Shown here one piece after another: positions 6,799 to 16,519 of a stretch of 64,000 bases of DNA. The stretch is from Algiphilus sp. Lineage in GTDB: Bacteria; Pseudomonadota; Gammaproteobacteria; Nevskiales; Nevskiaceae. The position numbers were made by a program, and so were the translations under genes. The notes beneath the pieces are model-generated. The model was not told the DNA's origin. It made no database searches and saw nothing but the letters and a program-made list of their open reading frames with translations. Position 1 is the stretch's first letter. Every line of letters starts with the position of its first letter. The stretch lies in assembly GCF_023145115.1 (NCBI RefSeq), contig NZ_JAGLEJ010000036.1:46327-110326 (forward strand), in the 5' to 3' direction.

Positions 6799-8457
6799 TT
6801 ACATCGCCCCATAGTTGGGGCCGCCGCCGCCCTCCGGCGCGACCCAGGTGATGTTCTGCGCGGGATCCTTGATGTCGCAGGTCTTGCAGTGCACGCAGTT
6901 CTGCGCGTTGATCTGGAACCGCTTGCTGCCGTCGTCGGCGTCGACCACCTCGTAGACACCGGCCGGGCAGTAGCGCTGGGCAGGTTCGTCGAACCGCGGC
7001 AGGTTCTCGCCGATCGGAATGCTGGCATCCGCCAGCGTCAGGTGGATCGGCTGATCCTCCTCGTGGTTCGTGCTGGACAGGAAGACCGACGACAGCTTGT
7101 CGAAGGACAGCTTGCCGTCCGGCTTCGGGTAGTCGATGCGGGTCGCTTCCGATGCCGGCTTGAGGGCGAGATGATCGGGCTGGCGGTCGTGCAGCGTCCA
7201 GGGGGCGTGCCCCCCGAGCAGGGTCTGCTCGATGAAGTTGAAGGCGCCGCCGAAGAACGCGCCGAACTTGTGGATGGCCGGCCCGAAGTTGCGGCTGGCC
7301 TTGAGCTCGTCGTGCAGCCAGCTGGCCTCGAATGCCTGCGTGTAGCCGTCGAGCTCGTCGGCGCCCTCGCTGCCGGCGAGCAGGCGCTCGGCGCAGGCGT
7401 CCGCGGCCAGCATGCCCGACTTCATCGCGGTGTGGCTGCCCTTGATCTTGGCGAAGTTCAGCGTGCCGGCATCGCAGCCGATGAGGGCGCCGCCCGGGAA
7501 CACCATCTTGGGCAGCGCGTTGAGGCCACCCTTGGTGATGGCGCGCGCGCCGTAGGAGACGCGCTTGCCGCCCTCGAGGTGGCGCGACATCACCGGGTGA
7601 TGCTTGAGGCGCTGGAACTCGTCGAAGGGCGAGAGATACGGGTTCTCGTAGGAGAGGTCGACGATCAGGCCGACCGAGACCAGGTTGTCCTCCAGGTGGT
7701 AGAGGAACCAGCCGCCCGGATTGTCGTCGTCCAGCGGCCAGCCGGCGCCGTGCACGACCAGGCCCGGCTCGTGCTTGTCGGGCTGGATCTCCCAGAGCTC
7801 CTTGAGCCCGATGCCATAGTGCTGCGGATCGCGCCCGGCGTCGAGATCGTACTGGTCGATGAGCCGCTTGCCGATGTGGCCGCGGCAGCCCTCCGCGAAC
7901 AGCGTGTACTTGGCGCGCAGCTCCATGCCGGGCGCGTAGTCGTCCTTCTCTCCGCCGTCGCGCGCCACGCCGAGGTCATTGGTGACGATGCCGCGCACGA
8001 CACCGTCCTCGATGATGGCGTCCTGCGCCGCGAACCCCGGATAGATCTCGACGCCCAGGGCCTCGGCCTGCTCGCCGAGCCAGCGGACCACCTTGCCCAG
8101 CGAGACGATGAAGTTGCCGTGGTTGTGCATCGTGCGCGGCACGATGGCGTTGGGCAGCTTCGATGCCTTCTCCTGCGTCTTCAGCAGGTACATCTCGTCG
8201 CGCGTCACCGCGGTGTTCAGCGGTGCGCCGCGGTCCTTCCAGTCGGGGAAGAGCTCGTTCAGCGCGCGCGGCTCGAAGACCGCTCCGGAGAGGATGTGCG
8301 CTCCGACCTCGGAGCCCTTCTCGACGACGCAGACATTGATCTCCTGCCCGGCCGCCTCGGCCTTCTGCTTGAGGCGGCAGGCCGCCGACAGGCCGGCCGG
8401 GCCGGCGCCGACGACGACCACGTCGTATTCCATTACATCGCGTTCGACTTCTGACAT
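6799..8457 (-). CDS. Electron transfer flavoprotein-ubiquinone oxidoreductase
   Basis: Protein of 552 residues from the ATG giving MSEVERDVMEYD; a 16-residue upstream extension is possible but not conserved in character. Domains: FAD dinucleotide-binding loop GAGPAGLSAACRL near 15-27, a middle ubiquinone/FAD region, and a C-terminal 4Fe-4S domain with QNCVHCKTCDIKDPAQNI close to the end. It is a peripheral inner-membrane enzyme that oxidises reduced ETF and reduces ubiquinone. It lies directly upstream of etfBA in the same direction, giving a complete route from acyl-CoA dehydrogenases to the quinone pool. Confidence 0.96.
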   Translation of the reverse strand: MSEVERDVMEYDVVVVGAGPAGLSAACRLKQKAEAAGQEINVCVVEKGSEVGAHILSGAVFEPRALNELFPDWKDRGAPLNTAVTRDEMYLLKTQEKASKLPNAIVPRTMHNHGNFIVSLGKVVRWLGEQAEALGVEIYPGFAAQDAIIEDGVVRGIVTNDLGVARDGGEKDDYAPGMELRAKYTLFAEGCRGHIGKRLIDQYDLDAGRDPQHYGIGLKELWEIQPDKHEPGLVVHGAGWPLDDDNPGGWFLYHLEDNLVSVGLIVDLSYENPYLSPFDEFQRLKHHPVMSRHLEGGKRVSYGARAITKGGLNALPKMVFPGGALIGCDAGTLNFAKIKGSHTAMKSGMLAADACAERLLAGSEGADELDGYTQAFEASWLHDELKASRNFGPAIHKFGAFFGGAFNFIEQTLLGGHAPWTLHDRQPDHLALKPASEATRIDYPKPDGKLSFDKLSSVFLSSTNHEEDQPIHLTLADASIPIGENLPRFDEPAQRYCPAGVYEVVDADDGSKRFQINAQNCVHCKTCDIKDPAQNITWVAPEGGGGPNYGAM

Positions 8458-8575
8458 GCGTAGTTCCGATCGTGGCGGCGCCGGGCGTCCGCGCCGCGCC
8501 CCCATTGACGTTCCAGCCGCCGATTGTAACGCGGCCGCCGCCGCGACCCCGCTACCCTGTCGAGTAGCGCTGGCG

Positions 8576-10369
8576 TCAGAGCCCTTCGAGCAGGCCGGCC
8601 GGCACCTTCACCGGCTTGTCGAGCAGCATCTGACCGAAGGCCTTGCCCTGCGGATCGGTGCGCAGACTCGCCGCGCCGCCGCCGCCCAGCGCATGGCGCA
8701 GCAGGAAGTTCAGGCTGTGGGAACCGGGCAGGTACCAGCGCGCCACGCTTCCGCGCTCGGCATCGAGCAGGTGCGCGTAGTAGTCGCGCACGCCCGCCTC
8801 GTCGAGCGCCGCGGCGATCCACGGGAGCAGCTCGGGACGGCGCGCGATGACGCCGACATTGGCGTGATCCCCCTTGTCGCCGGAACGCGCGAAGGCCACG
8901 CGCATCAGCGGGACTTCCTGCAGATCCGCGGCGTCGCCGGGGGCCGGCGGATCGACCGCATCGGGCGCACTGCCGGGAGCATCCGCTGCCGGAATGGCAA
9001 CCGTCTCGCGCCGATCGTCGATCGCGATCTCCACCGGCACCTTGTCCTTGTCGACCAGCGTCGAGAACAGTGCGGGCACCATGTGCGGCTGCGGCCTCCC
9101 GCCGAAGTAGCCGGTGAAGCCCGGCGCCATGCCGGTGGCGGCCTGCGCGATTTCGCGCGAGAACAGCTGCACGGCCTTGGGATTGCCGTGGCGCACCGCG
9201 ATCTTGACGATCACTTCCCGCGTGTCGCGGGCGCCGTCGCGCGCATGCGGCCCGTAGCTCTCCTCGGCACCCACCGCGTGCACGTCGACACCCTCGAAAT
9301 CGCCCCAGCCCTTCTCCGCGAGCTGACCGCGCACCTTCTCCACGATGCCGCGGGCGACGGCGTGCCCCTTCTCGGCCGCGCGCGGGCCGCCCATCATGAA
9401 CAGCGCCGCGCAGCGCATGCCGGCCGGATAGGTCGCGCTCACCTTGTACTGGCCGGTCGGCGCGCGGCCGCGGGCACCGTGCAGCGCGACCCGGTCGGGG
9501 CCGACCTGCTCGGCGGTGACGCCGCTGAAGTCGCAGATCACATCGGGCAGGTAGTAGCTGCGCGGATCGCCGATCTCGTAGAGCATCTGCTCGAGCACCG
9601 TGCCGGGGGTGACCATGCCGCCGGTTCCCTCCGGCTTGGTGATGACCATGCTGCCGTCGGCCGCCACCTCCGCGATCGGAAAGCCCATGTTGGCGTAGCC
9701 GTCGGCCACCAGGTGCCAGTCCGTGAAGTTGCCGCCGGTGCACTGCGCGCCGCATTCGATGATGTGGCCGGCGAGCGAGCCGGCCGCGAGCCGATCATGA
9801 TCATCGGCCGTCCAGCCCAGCTCGTGCATGAGCGGCCCGAGCACCACCGCCGAATCGACGCAGCGGCCGGTGACCACGATGTCGGCGCCGGCGGCCAGCG
9901 CCTGCGCGACCGGCAGCGCGCCGAGGTAGGCGTTCATCGACACCAGCGAATCGGGCAGCGCGGCGCCCGACTCGAGCTCGGTGACACCGGCGAACTCCTG
10001 CTTGCGCGGCATCAGGTCATCGCCCAGAACGACGGCGACCCGCAGCGACACGCCGGCATTGTCGAGCACCGCCTCCAGCGCCTTCTTGCAGGCCAGCGGA
10101 TTGATGCCGCCGGCATTGGCGACGACCTTGATCCCGCGCTCGGCGATCTCGGGCGCCAGCTCGCCCATGACGTGCTTCACGAAATCGTTGGCGTAGCCCT
10201 CGTCGGGATCGCGCATGCGCTTGGCGGCGAGGATCGACATCGTCACTTCGGCCAGATAGTCGAAGACGAGGTAATCAATGTTTCCGCTTCGGACCAACTG
10301 CCGCGCCGCGGTGTTGGTATCGCCCCAGAAACCGGAGGCGCAGCCTATGCGCACTGTCTTGTCGGTCAT
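8576..10369 (-). CDS. AtuA / DUF1446 family protein
   Basis: Protein of 597 residues. The N-terminal ~450 residues match the AtuA (DUF1446) pattern: IGCASGFWGDTNTA, FDYLAEVTMSILA, NAGGINPLACKKAL and GRCVDSAVVLGPL. The last ~110 residues form the second AtuA-like domain (MRVAFARSGDKGDHANVGVI). The family is named from acyclic terpene (citronellol/geraniol) use in Pseudomonas, but the reaction is not established and many members sit in fatty-acid or branched acyl-CoA gene sets. Here it precedes ETF-QO and etfBA. Its ATG has AGGAGA upstream, and a perfect 14-bp palindrome about 55 bases upstream suggests control by a TetR-type repressor. Confidence 0.88.
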   Translation of the reverse strand: MTDKTVRIGCASGFWGDTNTAARQLVRSGNIDYLVFDYLAEVTMSILAAKRMRDPDEGYANDFVKHVMGELAPEIAERGIKVVANAGGINPLACKKALEAVLDNAGVSLRVAVVLGDDLMPRKQEFAGVTELESGAALPDSLVSMNAYLGALPVAQALAAGADIVVTGRCVDSAVVLGPLMHELGWTADDHDRLAAGSLAGHIIECGAQCTGGNFTDWHLVADGYANMGFPIAEVAADGSMVITKPEGTGGMVTPGTVLEQMLYEIGDPRSYYLPDVICDFSGVTAEQVGPDRVALHGARGRAPTGQYKVSATYPAGMRCAALFMMGGPRAAEKGHAVARGIVEKVRGQLAEKGWGDFEGVDVHAVGAEESYGPHARDGARDTREVIVKIAVRHGNPKAVQLFSREIAQAATGMAPGFTGYFGGRPQPHMVPALFSTLVDKDKVPVEIAIDDRRETVAIPAADAPGSAPDAVDPPAPGDAADLQEVPLMRVAFARSGDKGDHANVGVIARRPELLPWIAAALDEAGVRDYYAHLLDAERGSVARWYLPGSHSLNFLLRHALGGGGAASLRTDPQGKAFGQMLLDKPVKVPAGLLEGL

Positions 10370-10422
10370 TTCAACTGTCTCCTGCGGCTATCGACGGAAC
10401 CCCGAGATTACACCCAAACGGC

Positions 10423-10436
10423 TGAACGCGCGTTCA
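10423..10436. promoter_or_regulatory. Palindromic operator upstream of the AtuA gene
   Basis: TGAACGCGCGTTCA is a perfect 14-bp palindrome 54 bases before the AtuA start codon, the size and placement of a TetR-family operator. No regulator gene is adjacent. Confidence 0.5.
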
Positions 10437-10471
10437 CAACTGTCCGCCGCGAGCGGAAATGGTAAACCTCG

Positions 10472-11014
10472 TTACCAGTTCATGGCCCCCATCAACACGT
10501 GCAGCACGAGCCAGCTCAGGACCCCCGCGATGACGCCCGCGACCAGATCGTCGAGCATGATGCCGAAGCCCCCGCCGACGCGCGCATCGATCCAGCTGAT
10601 CGGCCAGGGCTTGGCGATGTCGACGATCCGGAACGCCACGAAGACCACCGCGAGCTTCACCCAGAGCGGACCGGCCACCCAGCCGAGCGCGGGGAGGATG
10701 GGCAGCGCCGCCACGCAGTAGCCGACCATCTCGTCGAACACGATGCCCGGGTGGTCATGCACACCCAGGCGCCGACTGCTGACCGAGCACAGATAGATCC
10801 CGAGCGCCGACAACGCCAGCAGCGCCACCGCGTAGGCGCGCACGTGCAGCCAGCTCAGCGCCAGGAAGAGCACGACCCCCGGCAGGGTTCCGAAGGTGCC
10901 CGGCGCGACCCGCGACAGGCCGCTCCCGAAGCCGAAGGCCAGGATGTGCACCGGCGAGGAAAGGATCAGCCCGGGGGGAAAGCGCACCACCCGCCGCCGC
11001 TCGGCCTCACGCAT
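10472..11014 (-). CDS. pgpA: Phosphatidylglycerophosphatase A
   Basis: Protein of 180 residues from ATG at 11014 (MREAERRR). Visible family motifs: GFGSGLSRVAPGTFGTLPG near the N-terminus, DHPGIVFDEMVGY in the middle and GGGFGIMLDDLVAG near the end; the acidic residues of DEMVGY and DDLVAG bind the metal. Several hydrophobic helices place it in the inner membrane. It removes phosphate from phosphatidylglycerophosphate to give phosphatidylglycerol. It follows thiL by 44 bases, as in many gammaproteobacteria, and ends the riboflavin/thiamine operon. The frame runs far upstream without a stop, so the start rests on homology and spacing. Confidence 0.93.
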   Translation of the reverse strand: MREAERRRVVRFPPGLILSSPVHILAFGFGSGLSRVAPGTFGTLPGVVLFLALSWLHVRAYAVALLALSALGIYLCSVSSRRLGVHDHPGIVFDEMVGYCVAALPILPALGWVAGPLWVKLAVVFVAFRIVDIAKPWPISWIDARVGGGFGIMLDDLVAGVIAGVLSWLVLHVLMGAMNW

Positions 11015-11058
11015 GCCGCCACTCCGTCCTCGGTGCGCGGCAATGCTGTATCGAGCTT

Positions 11059-11985
11059 TCAGAAATGACGATAACCCCCTGATTCCATGAATGCCTCCGT
11101 GCCATCGGCGCGCAGCAGGCGCACCGTCTTCGCGGTGGTGAAGCGCCCCACCACGGTGAGGGAGGTGGCGACCCCGCGGCAGCGGGTCACGGCGGTCTCG
11201 ACCACCTCGGGCGCCAGCGCCACCGCCAGCTCGTAATCGTCGCCGCCCGTTGCCTGCCAGGCAAGCCGTGTGTCGTCGTCCGGATAGGCGGCCAGCGCGT
11301 CGGAGCACGGCAGCAGATCGGCGCGGATCACCGCCCCGACGCTGCTCGACGCGCACAGGTGCCCGGCATCGGCGAGCAGCCCGTCCGACACGTCGATCGC
11401 CGCGCGCGCCAGTCCGCGCAGCGCCCGCCCGGCCGCTAGCCGGGCCGTCGGGCGGTGCAGGCGTTCGCGCAGCGCCGGATCGTCCGCACCGGCGAGCGCG
11501 GCAGCGGCGTCGCCGAGCGTCCCGGTGACGCACAGCAGATCGCCGGCGCGCGCGCCGCAGCGGCGCAGCGCCCCGCCCGCCTCGACACTGCCCACCGCGG
11601 TGATGGTGATCGCCAGCGGGCCGCGCGTGGTGTCGCCGCCTGCGAGCGGCACGCCGGTGGCCCCGGCCGCCCGGCGCAATCCGTCCGCGAAGGTGTCGAG
11701 CCAGGGGCCGTCGAACGCCGGCAGCGTGAGCGCCAGCAGGAAGCACTCGGCTTCCGCGCCCATCGCGGCGAGATCGGACAGATTGACGTTGAGGGCCTTC
11801 CAGGCGATCCCGGCGGGATCGTCGTCGGGCAGGAAGTGGCGGCCGCTCACCAGCGTGTCGCAGCTGAGCGCGATCTCGCGACCCTCGGGCGGCTGCAGCA
11901 GCGCGGCGTCGTCCCCCACGCCCAGCGTCACGGCACCGGAAGCCGGCGCCGCGAAGTGGCGGCGGATGAGGTCGAACTCGTTCAC
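11059..11985 (-). CDS. thiL: Thiamine-monophosphate kinase
   Basis: Protein of 308 residues. GTG at 11985 (VNEFDLIRRHF) is the start, 19 bases after the nusB stop. The PurM/ThiL motifs are all present: GVGDDAALL, NLSDLAAMGA, GGDTTRG, DVSDGLLADAGHL and GGDDYELAVA, which bind ATP and magnesium. It phosphorylates thiamine monophosphate to the active diphosphate. Position between nusB and pgpA is the usual gammaproteobacterial order. The ribosome site is weak, so translation may depend on coupling to nusB. Confidence 0.95.
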   Translation of the reverse strand: MNEFDLIRRHFAAPASGAVTLGVGDDAALLQPPEGREIALSCDTLVSGRHFLPDDDPAGIAWKALNVNLSDLAAMGAEAECFLLALTLPAFDGPWLDTFADGLRRAAGATGVPLAGGDTTRGPLAITITAVGSVEAGGALRRCGARAGDLLCVTGTLGDAAAALAGADDPALRERLHRPTARLAAGRALRGLARAAIDVSDGLLADAGHLCASSSVGAVIRADLLPCSDALAAYPDDDTRLAWQATGGDDYELAVALAPEVVETAVTRCRGVATSLTVVGRFTTAKTVRLLRADGTEAFMESGGYRHF

Positions 11986-12004
11986 GGCCGCGCCGCGCGC
12001 GGCA

Positions 12005-12472
12005 TCAGAGCCCGGCGCGCATGTGCTCGGAGCGCACATCGTGCGCGACACGGTCCAGCACGCCGTTGACGAACTTGTAGGACTCGTCGACGCCGCCGAA
12101 CATCTTGGTGAGGTTGACCGATTCGTTGACCACCACCCGCCACGGTACGTCCGGCTTGGCCATGAGCTCGTAGGTGCCCACCATGAGGATGGCGCGCTCG
12201 GCGGGGTCGAGCTCCGCCAGTGCGCGATCCAGGTGCGGCACGAAGGTCTGCGTGATGTGCGCCGCGTCGGCGGTGATCGCGCGCAGCAGCTCGTCGAAGT
12301 AGGTGCCGTCGGCACGCCCCAGGCCGGGTTCCTCGCGGAATTCCCGCAGCAGCTGCTCGGCGGGCGCCTCGTTGACCAGCCACTGGTAGAGCGCCTGCAC
12401 GGTCAACCGGCGCGCCAGACCGCGCCGGCTCTGGCCCTGCGGCTTGCCGCCGCCGCGCTCGGCGTCGCTCAC
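12005..12472 (-). CDS. nusB: Transcription antitermination factor NusB
   Basis: Protein of 155 residues starting at GTG 12472, which overlaps the ribH stop as GTGA. After a basic Gly/Arg-rich leader it reads RRLTVQALYQWL and ends with the family pattern ERAILMVGTYELM, PWRVVVNESVNLTKMFGG and YKFVNGVLDRVA. With NusE it binds boxA in rRNA leaders and prevents early termination. Placement between ribH and thiL is standard, and expression is probably coupled to ribH. Confidence 0.95.
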   Translation of the reverse strand: MSDAERGGGKPQGQSRRGLARRLTVQALYQWLVNEAPAEQLLREFREEPGLGRADGTYFDELLRAITADAAHITQTFVPHLDRALAELDPAERAILMVGTYELMAKPDVPWRVVVNESVNLTKMFGGVDESYKFVNGVLDRVAHDVRSEHMRAGL

Positions 12473-12966
12473 GGCGCGTCTACCTCCCATTCGAAGCGGA
12501 TCATCTCCAGTACCGCCTGGGCGGCCTCGCGGCCCTTGTTGTCCTCGCCCTCGCCGGCGCGCTCGAGCGCCTGATCCTCGGTATTGACGGTCAGCACGCC
12601 GAAGCCCACGGCGAGCGCGTGGCGCAGCATGACGTCCTGCAGGCCGCGCGCGCATTCGCCGGCGACGAAGTCGAAGTGCGGCGTATCGCCGCGGATCACC
12701 GCGCCGAGCGCGACGATGCCGTCGAAGTGCTTGCCGCGCGCCAGGTGCTCGCAGGCCAGCGGCAGCTCGTAGGCACCGGGCGCGCGGTAGACGCGGATGT
12801 TGTTCTCGGCGACGCCCCAGTCATGCAGCGCGCCGAGCGCGCCCTCGACCAGTGCGTCGACCACCTCGGCATTCCAGCGCGTGGCGAGCACCGCCACCCG
12901 GGTGTTGGCGAACTCGCCTTCCGAGGGCGCCGGCGGCGCGTGGTAACCCGTCTTGATATCGGACAT
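12469..12966 (-). CDS. ribH: 6,7-dimethyl-8-ribityllumazine synthase
   Basis: Protein of 165 residues. Family motifs: RVAVLATRWNAEVVDALVEGA near 24-44, PGAYELPLACEHLA near 64-77 and GAVIRGDTPHFDFVAGE near 88-104, whose His is the catalytic acid/base. It condenses ribityl-aminouracil with 3,4-dihydroxy-2-butanone 4-phosphate and normally forms a large shell of subunits. It lies 36 bases after ribBX, which makes the butanone substrate, and overlaps nusB. Confidence 0.96.
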   Translation of the reverse strand: MSDIKTGYHAPPAPSEGEFANTRVAVLATRWNAEVVDALVEGALGALHDWGVAENNIRVYRAPGAYELPLACEHLARGKHFDGIVALGAVIRGDTPHFDFVAGECARGLQDVMLRHALAVGFGVLTVNTEDQALERAGEGEDNKGREAAQAVLEMIRFEWEVDAP

Positions 12967-13002
12967 CGTGTTCTTCTTGCTTGTGGCTGGTGCGCCGTCG
13001 GC

Positions 13003-14171
<1,169 letters not shown>

Positions 14172-14175
<4 letters not shown>

Positions 14176-14774
14176 GTTGCGTCGCCCGCGGCCAGCAGCC
14201 GCTCGGTATATCGTGCGATGAGGTCGACCTCGATGTTGACGGCGGCCCCCGTTTCGGTGGCGCCGAGCGTGGTGTGGCGCCATGTGTGGGGCACGATGTT
14301 AACGCCAAAGCGGGTGTCATCGACGTCGTTGACGGTCAGGCTGATGCCGTCGACGCATACCGAGCCCTTGCGCGCGATGTAGCGCGCCAGCGGTGCGGGC
14401 ACCTCGATCTCCAGGCGCCAGCTGCGCGCGTCCTCGCGTCGGTCGACGATGCGCCCCACCCCGTCGACGTGGCCCGAGACCAGATGCCCCCCCAGCGGCT
14501 TGGCGAGGGTCAGCGCCGGCTCCAGATTCAGCGGACGCCCGACGGCCCAGCCGCCGGCCGTGGTGGCGTCGAGCGTCTCCACCGACACGTCGGCCTCGAA
14601 GCTGTCGCCGCCGAACGCCACCGCGGTCAGGCAGATGCCCGACACCGCGATACTGTCACCGATGGCCGCGCTGTCGAGGAACCCCGCTGGCGTGCCGATC
14701 TCGAGACGCCGGTCGCCGCCGTCGTCGCGAACCGCGCGGAGCTCTCCCAGCGCCTCGATGATGCCCGTGAACAT
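14172..14774 (-). CDS. ribC: Riboflavin synthase, alpha subunit
   Basis: Protein of 200 residues made of two lumazine-binding repeats. Each repeat has its own marks: MFTGIIEALGEL at the start with SIAVSGICLTAV, and GHLVSGHVDGVG with GSVCVDGISLTVNDV. It dismutates two molecules of dimethylribityllumazine into riboflavin. ATG at 14774 lies 2 bases from the ribD stop; the frame runs longer upstream but MFTGIIE is the invariant start. It overlaps ribBX by 4 bases. Confidence 0.96.
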
Positions 14775-14776
14775 GT

Positions 14777-15892
14777 CTACTCCTCGTCGGGGGCCGCGGT
14801 GACCGCGGCCCGGATGCGCAGATCGGCGCCCACCATGCGGACGTCCTCCCACTGCAGCAGGCGCCGCTGCGCCAGCCGCTCGATGCCCGGCAGCGCCGCC
14901 AGGGGCCGTGCGCGGTCGCCCAGCAGGCACGGCGCCTGATAGAGCAGCAGCTCGTCGACCACGCCGGCATCGAGCAGCGCGCCGGCCAGTGCCGGGCCGC
15001 ACTCCGCCAGCACGTCGTTGATCCCTGCTTCGCCGAGCGCGATGAAGGCAGCCGGCAGATCGACGTGATCACCGCTCAGCGGCACCCGCAGCACCGACAC
15101 TCCGGCCGCCGGTGCGACGCGGGCATCGCTGCCGACCAGCCACCAGCGCGGCGTGCCGTCGTCGTCGAACACGCGTGCGCCCGGATCGGCGACACCGCGG
15201 GCATCGAGCACGATGCGGTCGGGCTGCCGGCAGGGCGCCTCCAGGCGGGCGGTGAGGCGCGGATCATCGTCCCGCACGGTGCGCGCGCTGGTCAGCACGG
15301 CGTGGTGGCGCGCGCGCGCGCGATGCACGTCCCGGCGCGCGGCCGTATCGGTGATCCACTGCGATTCGCCGCTCGCCATGGCGGTACGGCCGTCCAGGCT
15401 CGCGGCCAGTTTCAGGGTCACGAAGGGTCGCCCCCGCTCCAGCCGCTGCACGAAGCCGCGGTTGAGGGCACGCGCCTGCGCCGCCATCAGTCCGCTCTCG
15501 ACGCGGATGCCCGCCTCGCGCAGGCGCGCCAGCCCGCCCCCGGCAGTGCGCGGATCGGGATCCGGGTGCGCCGCCACCACGCGCGCCACGCCCGCGGCAA
15601 CCAGCGCATCGGCGCACGGCGGGGTCCGGCCGGTGTGCGCGCACGGCTCGAGTGTCACGAAGACCTCGGCGCCGTGCGCCGCATCGCCCGCCGCGGCAAG
15701 CGCTTCGGCCTCGGCGTGCGGCGCGCCGGCACGGGCGTGGAAGCCCTCGCCGACCACCGCGCCGTCGCGCACGATGACGCAGCCCACCGCCGGATTGGGA
15801 TGGGTCGCGCCCTGCCCGCGCCGCGCCAGACGCAGCGCGCGCGCCATGTGGCGGGCGTCGGTGGCGGAGAAGCCATCGGGCGATGCGCTCAC
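14777..15892 (-). CDS. ribD: Bifunctional deaminase/reductase RibD
   Basis: Protein of 371 residues starting at GTG 15892. The N-terminal ~145 residues are a cytidine-deaminase-like zinc domain with HAEAEAL and PCAHTGRTPPC; the C-terminal half is the NADPH reductase domain, starting near VTLKLAASLDGRTA and WITDTAARRDVH. It carries out the second and third steps of riboflavin synthesis. It is the first gene of the rib block; 75 bases separate it from nrdR, with no FMN riboswitch visible. Confidence 0.96.
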   Translation of the reverse strand: MSASPDGFSATDARHMARALRLARRGQGATHPNPAVGCVIVRDGAVVGEGFHARAGAPHAEAEALAAAGDAAHGAEVFVTLEPCAHTGRTPPCADALVAAGVARVVAAHPDPDPRTAGGGLARLREAGIRVESGLMAAQARALNRGFVQRLERGRPFVTLKLAASLDGRTAMASGESQWITDTAARRDVHRARARHHAVLTSARTVRDDDPRLTARLEAPCRQPDRIVLDARGVADPGARVFDDDGTPRWWLVGSDARVAPAAGVSVLRVPLSGDHVDLPAAFIALGEAGINDVLAECGPALAGALLDAGVVDELLLYQAPCLLGDRARPLAALPGIERLAQRRLLQWEDVRMVGADLRIRAAVTAAPDEE

Positions 15893-15967
15893 GCCGCCTC
15901 CGCGCCCCGGACCGTTCCGGCCGGAGACACCGGGGCAAGTCGCGGCGCGGCGAACACGCGCCGGGGA

Positions 15968-16489
15968 TCAGTGCGCGGTGTCATCGCCACCATCGGTCCC
16001 GATCAGCGGAATCTGGCTCCGCCGCAGCTCGGCGGTGGGCGCGCGCTCGAGACGCTCGATCTCCTCGCGGAAGGCCTGCGCGTCGTTGAACTGGCGATAC
16101 ACCGACGCGAATCGCACATAGGCGACGTGGTCGAGATCACGCAGCTCCTCCATCACCCATTCGCCGACCCGGCGCGCCGGCACGCTGCGCTCGCCCACGG
16201 TGCGCAGCTTCTCGACGATATGGTCGATGCTCTGCTGCAGACGCTCGTCGGAAACCGGCCGCTTGTAGAGCGCCCGCGCCATGCCGCGGCGCAGCTTCTC
16301 CTCGTCGAAGGGCTCCAGTCGCCCGCCCGACTTCTCCAGCGGCGGCACCGGGAGATGCGCGCGCTCGTAGGTGTTGAAGCGCTCACTGCATTCCGGGCAC
16401 TCGCGGCGACGGCGGATCGACGAACCGTCGTCCGCCGTCCGCGAGTCCACGACGCGGGTGTCGGCGTGCCGGCAGTACGGGCACTGCAC
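15968..16489 (-). CDS. nrdR: Transcriptional repressor NrdR
   Basis: Protein of 173 residues starting at GTG 16489. The N-terminal zinc ribbon has the pairs CPYC and CPEC (C3, C6, C31 and C34), followed by an ATP-cone domain (RLEPFDEEKLRRGMARAL through VSDERLQQSIDHI). It senses ATP/dATP and represses ribonucleotide reductase genes. The tail after residue ~150 is charged and variable, as in relatives. It lies 30 bases after glyA in the same direction, the common order glyA-nrdR-ribD. Confidence 0.96.
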   Translation of the reverse strand: MQCPYCRHADTRVVDSRTADDGSSIRRRRECPECSERFNTYERAHLPVPPLEKSGGRLEPFDEEKLRRGMARALYKRPVSDERLQQSIDHIVEKLRTVGERSVPARRVGEWVMEELRDLDHVAYVRFASVYRQFNDAQAFREEIERLERAPTAELRRSQIPLIGTDGGDDTAH

Positions 16490-16519
16490 GGAGTCAGCCG
16501 CCCCGCGCGTCGCGCCGCA

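Noticed and set aside
15893..15967. FMN riboswitch in front of ribD
   Set aside because: Only 75 bases separate nrdR and ribD and none of the conserved RFN-element segments was found.
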